From the NCBI GenBank assembly GCA_020630895.1, contig JAHDII010000150.1, forward strand, positions 1-7,574: a stretch of DNA of 7,574 nt. The letters run 5' to 3'. Every line of letters begins with the position of its first letter. Within the stretch, counting starts at the first letter, position 1. Positions 6,974-7,574 of the stretch are shown here, in pieces. Origin of the DNA: Saprospiraceae bacterium (GTDB taxonomy: Bacteria; Bacteroidota; Bacteroidia; Chitinophagales; Saprospiraceae). Made by a program: the position numbers and the translations under genes. The notes under the pieces are model-generated. The model saw only the letters and a list, made by a program, of their open reading frames with translations. It did not search any database and was not told where the DNA came from.

Positions 6974-7574
6974 ATGCTTAGGAATTATCCCCTTTTAGGG
7001 GGTTCTTTAAAGCCACCTCCTTTGGGGGTGGTAGTTTACTTTTCTTGTCAAGAAGGAAATAATTATAGAGATAATTATGAGAGACATAAAATACCAGAAA
7101 GTACTGCTATTTCTATTATAGATAATAATAGCTACAACTACTATGAAAAGGAATTTGACAAATTTAATATTACAGATTGTGATATTCCTACTAATGAACT
7201 TATTGAGAAAATTGCTGCCCATAATGTTTTTGATGCTGCTTATGTTGGTGTAGTCCCTATGAAAAGTGATCAAAGAAGAAATTACGAAAAATTAGTATTA
7301 AGTGCTACAGAAAATGGATTAATAGGAATAACAAATGATACTAATAATGTAGTAGCGATATATGCTACGTTGGGCTTAATCAAAAATAATAATAATGATG
7401 ATGTCAAAGATGTTTTTTATCGTTTTGCTCAAAAAAAAGATACTGTAAAAATATTTGCTGGTTGTTTCAGTTCGACTAATTTAAGCATTGTTCCAATCTA
7501 TCATTATTATTTAGGAAAAGTAATTCATAATAATAAAGGAGAATTGAGAACTACACCAAAACATTATATTTATA
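6974..7574 (+). CDS. Disrupted lipoprotein body, 3' end beyond the window; possible element-supplied start
   Basis: An open frame runs from ATG 6974 to the window edge without a stop (200 codons). The native part starts at 7039 and shows a lipobox (FSC, with the lipidated Cys codon at 7046-7048), followed by QEGNNYRDNYERHK and about 170 further residues. The mature part has helix-rich segments such as NELIEKIAAHNVFDAAYVG, RNYEKLVLSATENGLIGI, NNVVAIYATLGLI and VFYRFAQKKDTVKIFAGC, which remind me of HEAT-like hypothetical lipoproteins of Bacteroidota; that is from memory and not tested. The original start (6805) is cut off by the insertion. The new ATG at 6974 lies inside the element, in frame, and would add MLRNYPLLGGSLKPPPLGVV before VYFSC, a proline-rich and poorly charged lead that is a doubtful signal peptide. 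The gene is probably inactive or mislocalised unless the element excises. Codon use matches its neighbours. Confidence 0.7.
   Translation, partial: MLRNYPLLGGSLKPPPLGVVVYFSCQEGNNYRDNYERHKIPESTAISIIDNNSYNYYEKEFDKFNITDCDIPTNELIEKIAAHNVFDAAYVGVVPMKSDQRRNYEKLVLSATENGLIGITNDTNNVVAIYATLGLIKNNNNDDVKDVFYRFAQKKDTVKIFAGCFSSTNLSIVPIYHYYLGKVIHNNKGELRTTPKHYIY
6987..7032 (+). repeat. Tandem G/C hairpins at the right end of the element
   Basis: Two compact hairpins with TTT loops stand side by side. The first has stem CCCCT (6989-6993) with AGGGG (6997-7001), extendable outward by a T-G wobble and an A-T pair. The second has CCACCTCC (7013-7020) with GGGGGTGG (7024-7031), containing one T-G wobble, plus an outer G-T pair at 7012/7032. 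Between them is the palindrome CTTTAAAG (7005-7012), which includes the proposed TAAA guide. The second hairpin matches the left-end hairpin at 15 of 21 positions. These are G/C islands in otherwise very A/T-rich DNA. Confidence 0.8.

Larger units (their letters stand above)
6846..7038 (+). mobile_element. 193-nt non-autonomous IS200/IS605-like element (PATE/MITE type)
   Basis: This insertion splits a lipoprotein signal peptide. Its ends follow the known IS200/IS605 plan. On the left, flank TTTA (6842-6845) lies directly before the element, then a 10-nt linker, then TAAA (6856-6859), then a 21-nt hairpin (6860-6880). On the right, TAAA (7008-7011) is followed by a 21-nt hairpin (7012-7032), a 2-nt linker and TTTA (7035-7038). 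In that family the tetranucleotide 5' of each hairpin is a guide that pairs with the cleavage site; here both guides, TAAA, are exact complements of both sites, TTTA. There are no terminal inverted repeats, and no target duplication is required by this model. The interior holds further hairpins but no ORF of transposase size, so a Y1 (HUH) TnpA in trans would be needed. A 4-bp duplication of TTTA with a 189-bp element is an alternative reading. Confidence 0.7.

Noticed and set aside
6846..7038. CRISPR array or TnpB guide RNA (omega RNA) in the hairpin-rich segment
   Set aside because: No regularly spaced direct repeats with spacers, no tnpB or cas gene in the window, and the segment is explained by a small non-autonomous element.
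7007..7273. Minus-strand ORF of 88 codons
   Set aside because: It lies antisense to the lipoprotein body, which has better coding character (lipobox and an open frame to the window edge). Its start side has no promoter or family resemblance, and its end runs into the inserted element.

Overview
The window reads as chromosomal DNA of a low-GC member of the Bacteroidota. Evidence for this is the strong A/T bias, the absence of Shine-Dalgarno sequences before the starts, one promoter of the Bacteroidota type (TTTG, 21 nt, TAnnYTTG), two secreted proteins with '-QAQ/-FSQ' style signal-peptide ends, and a lipoprotein whose lipobox ends in FSC. I cannot place it below phylum level. All supported genes are on the + strand.

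Layout: 1-131 is a leader with possible promoter elements. 132-2516 is mutS2 (ATPase plus Smr nuclease). 2596-3195 is a small secreted, barrel-like protein with an extreme lysine-rich tail, behind its own promoter. 3336-4115 is a second secreted, probable outer-membrane barrel protein, and 10 nt after it comes lipA (4126-5001, lipoyl synthase). A long perfect inverted repeat with a T-run (5020-5054) ends that unit. 5075-6796 is a cytoplasmic GH36-type alpha-galactosidase.

The most interesting part is 6797-7574. Eight nucleotides after the alpha-galactosidase gene begins a lipoprotein signal peptide (MKTLIYILLLIIFY) that stops abruptly. A 193-nt hairpin-rich insertion follows (6846-7038). Beyond it, the rest of the signal peptide (FSC lipobox) and the body of a lipoprotein continue to the window edge. 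The insertion has the end architecture of the IS200/IS605 single-strand transposons: a similar 21-nt hairpin near each end, the same TAAA tetranucleotide directly 5' of each hairpin, and a complementary TTTA at each predicted cleavage site. It has no room for a transposase, so it looks like a non-autonomous, PATE/MITE-type element that would move with a TnpA supplied in trans. Joining the flanks at TTTA|C restores the lipoprotein frame exactly (MKTLIYILLLIIFYFSC...).

The genes do not form one pathway. MutS2 (genome or ribosome maintenance), lipoate synthesis and galactoside hydrolysis are housekeeping or catabolic functions. The lipA unit may be co-transcribed with the barrel protein before it. 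The alpha-galactosidase and the disrupted lipoprotein probably formed a two-gene unit before the insertion.
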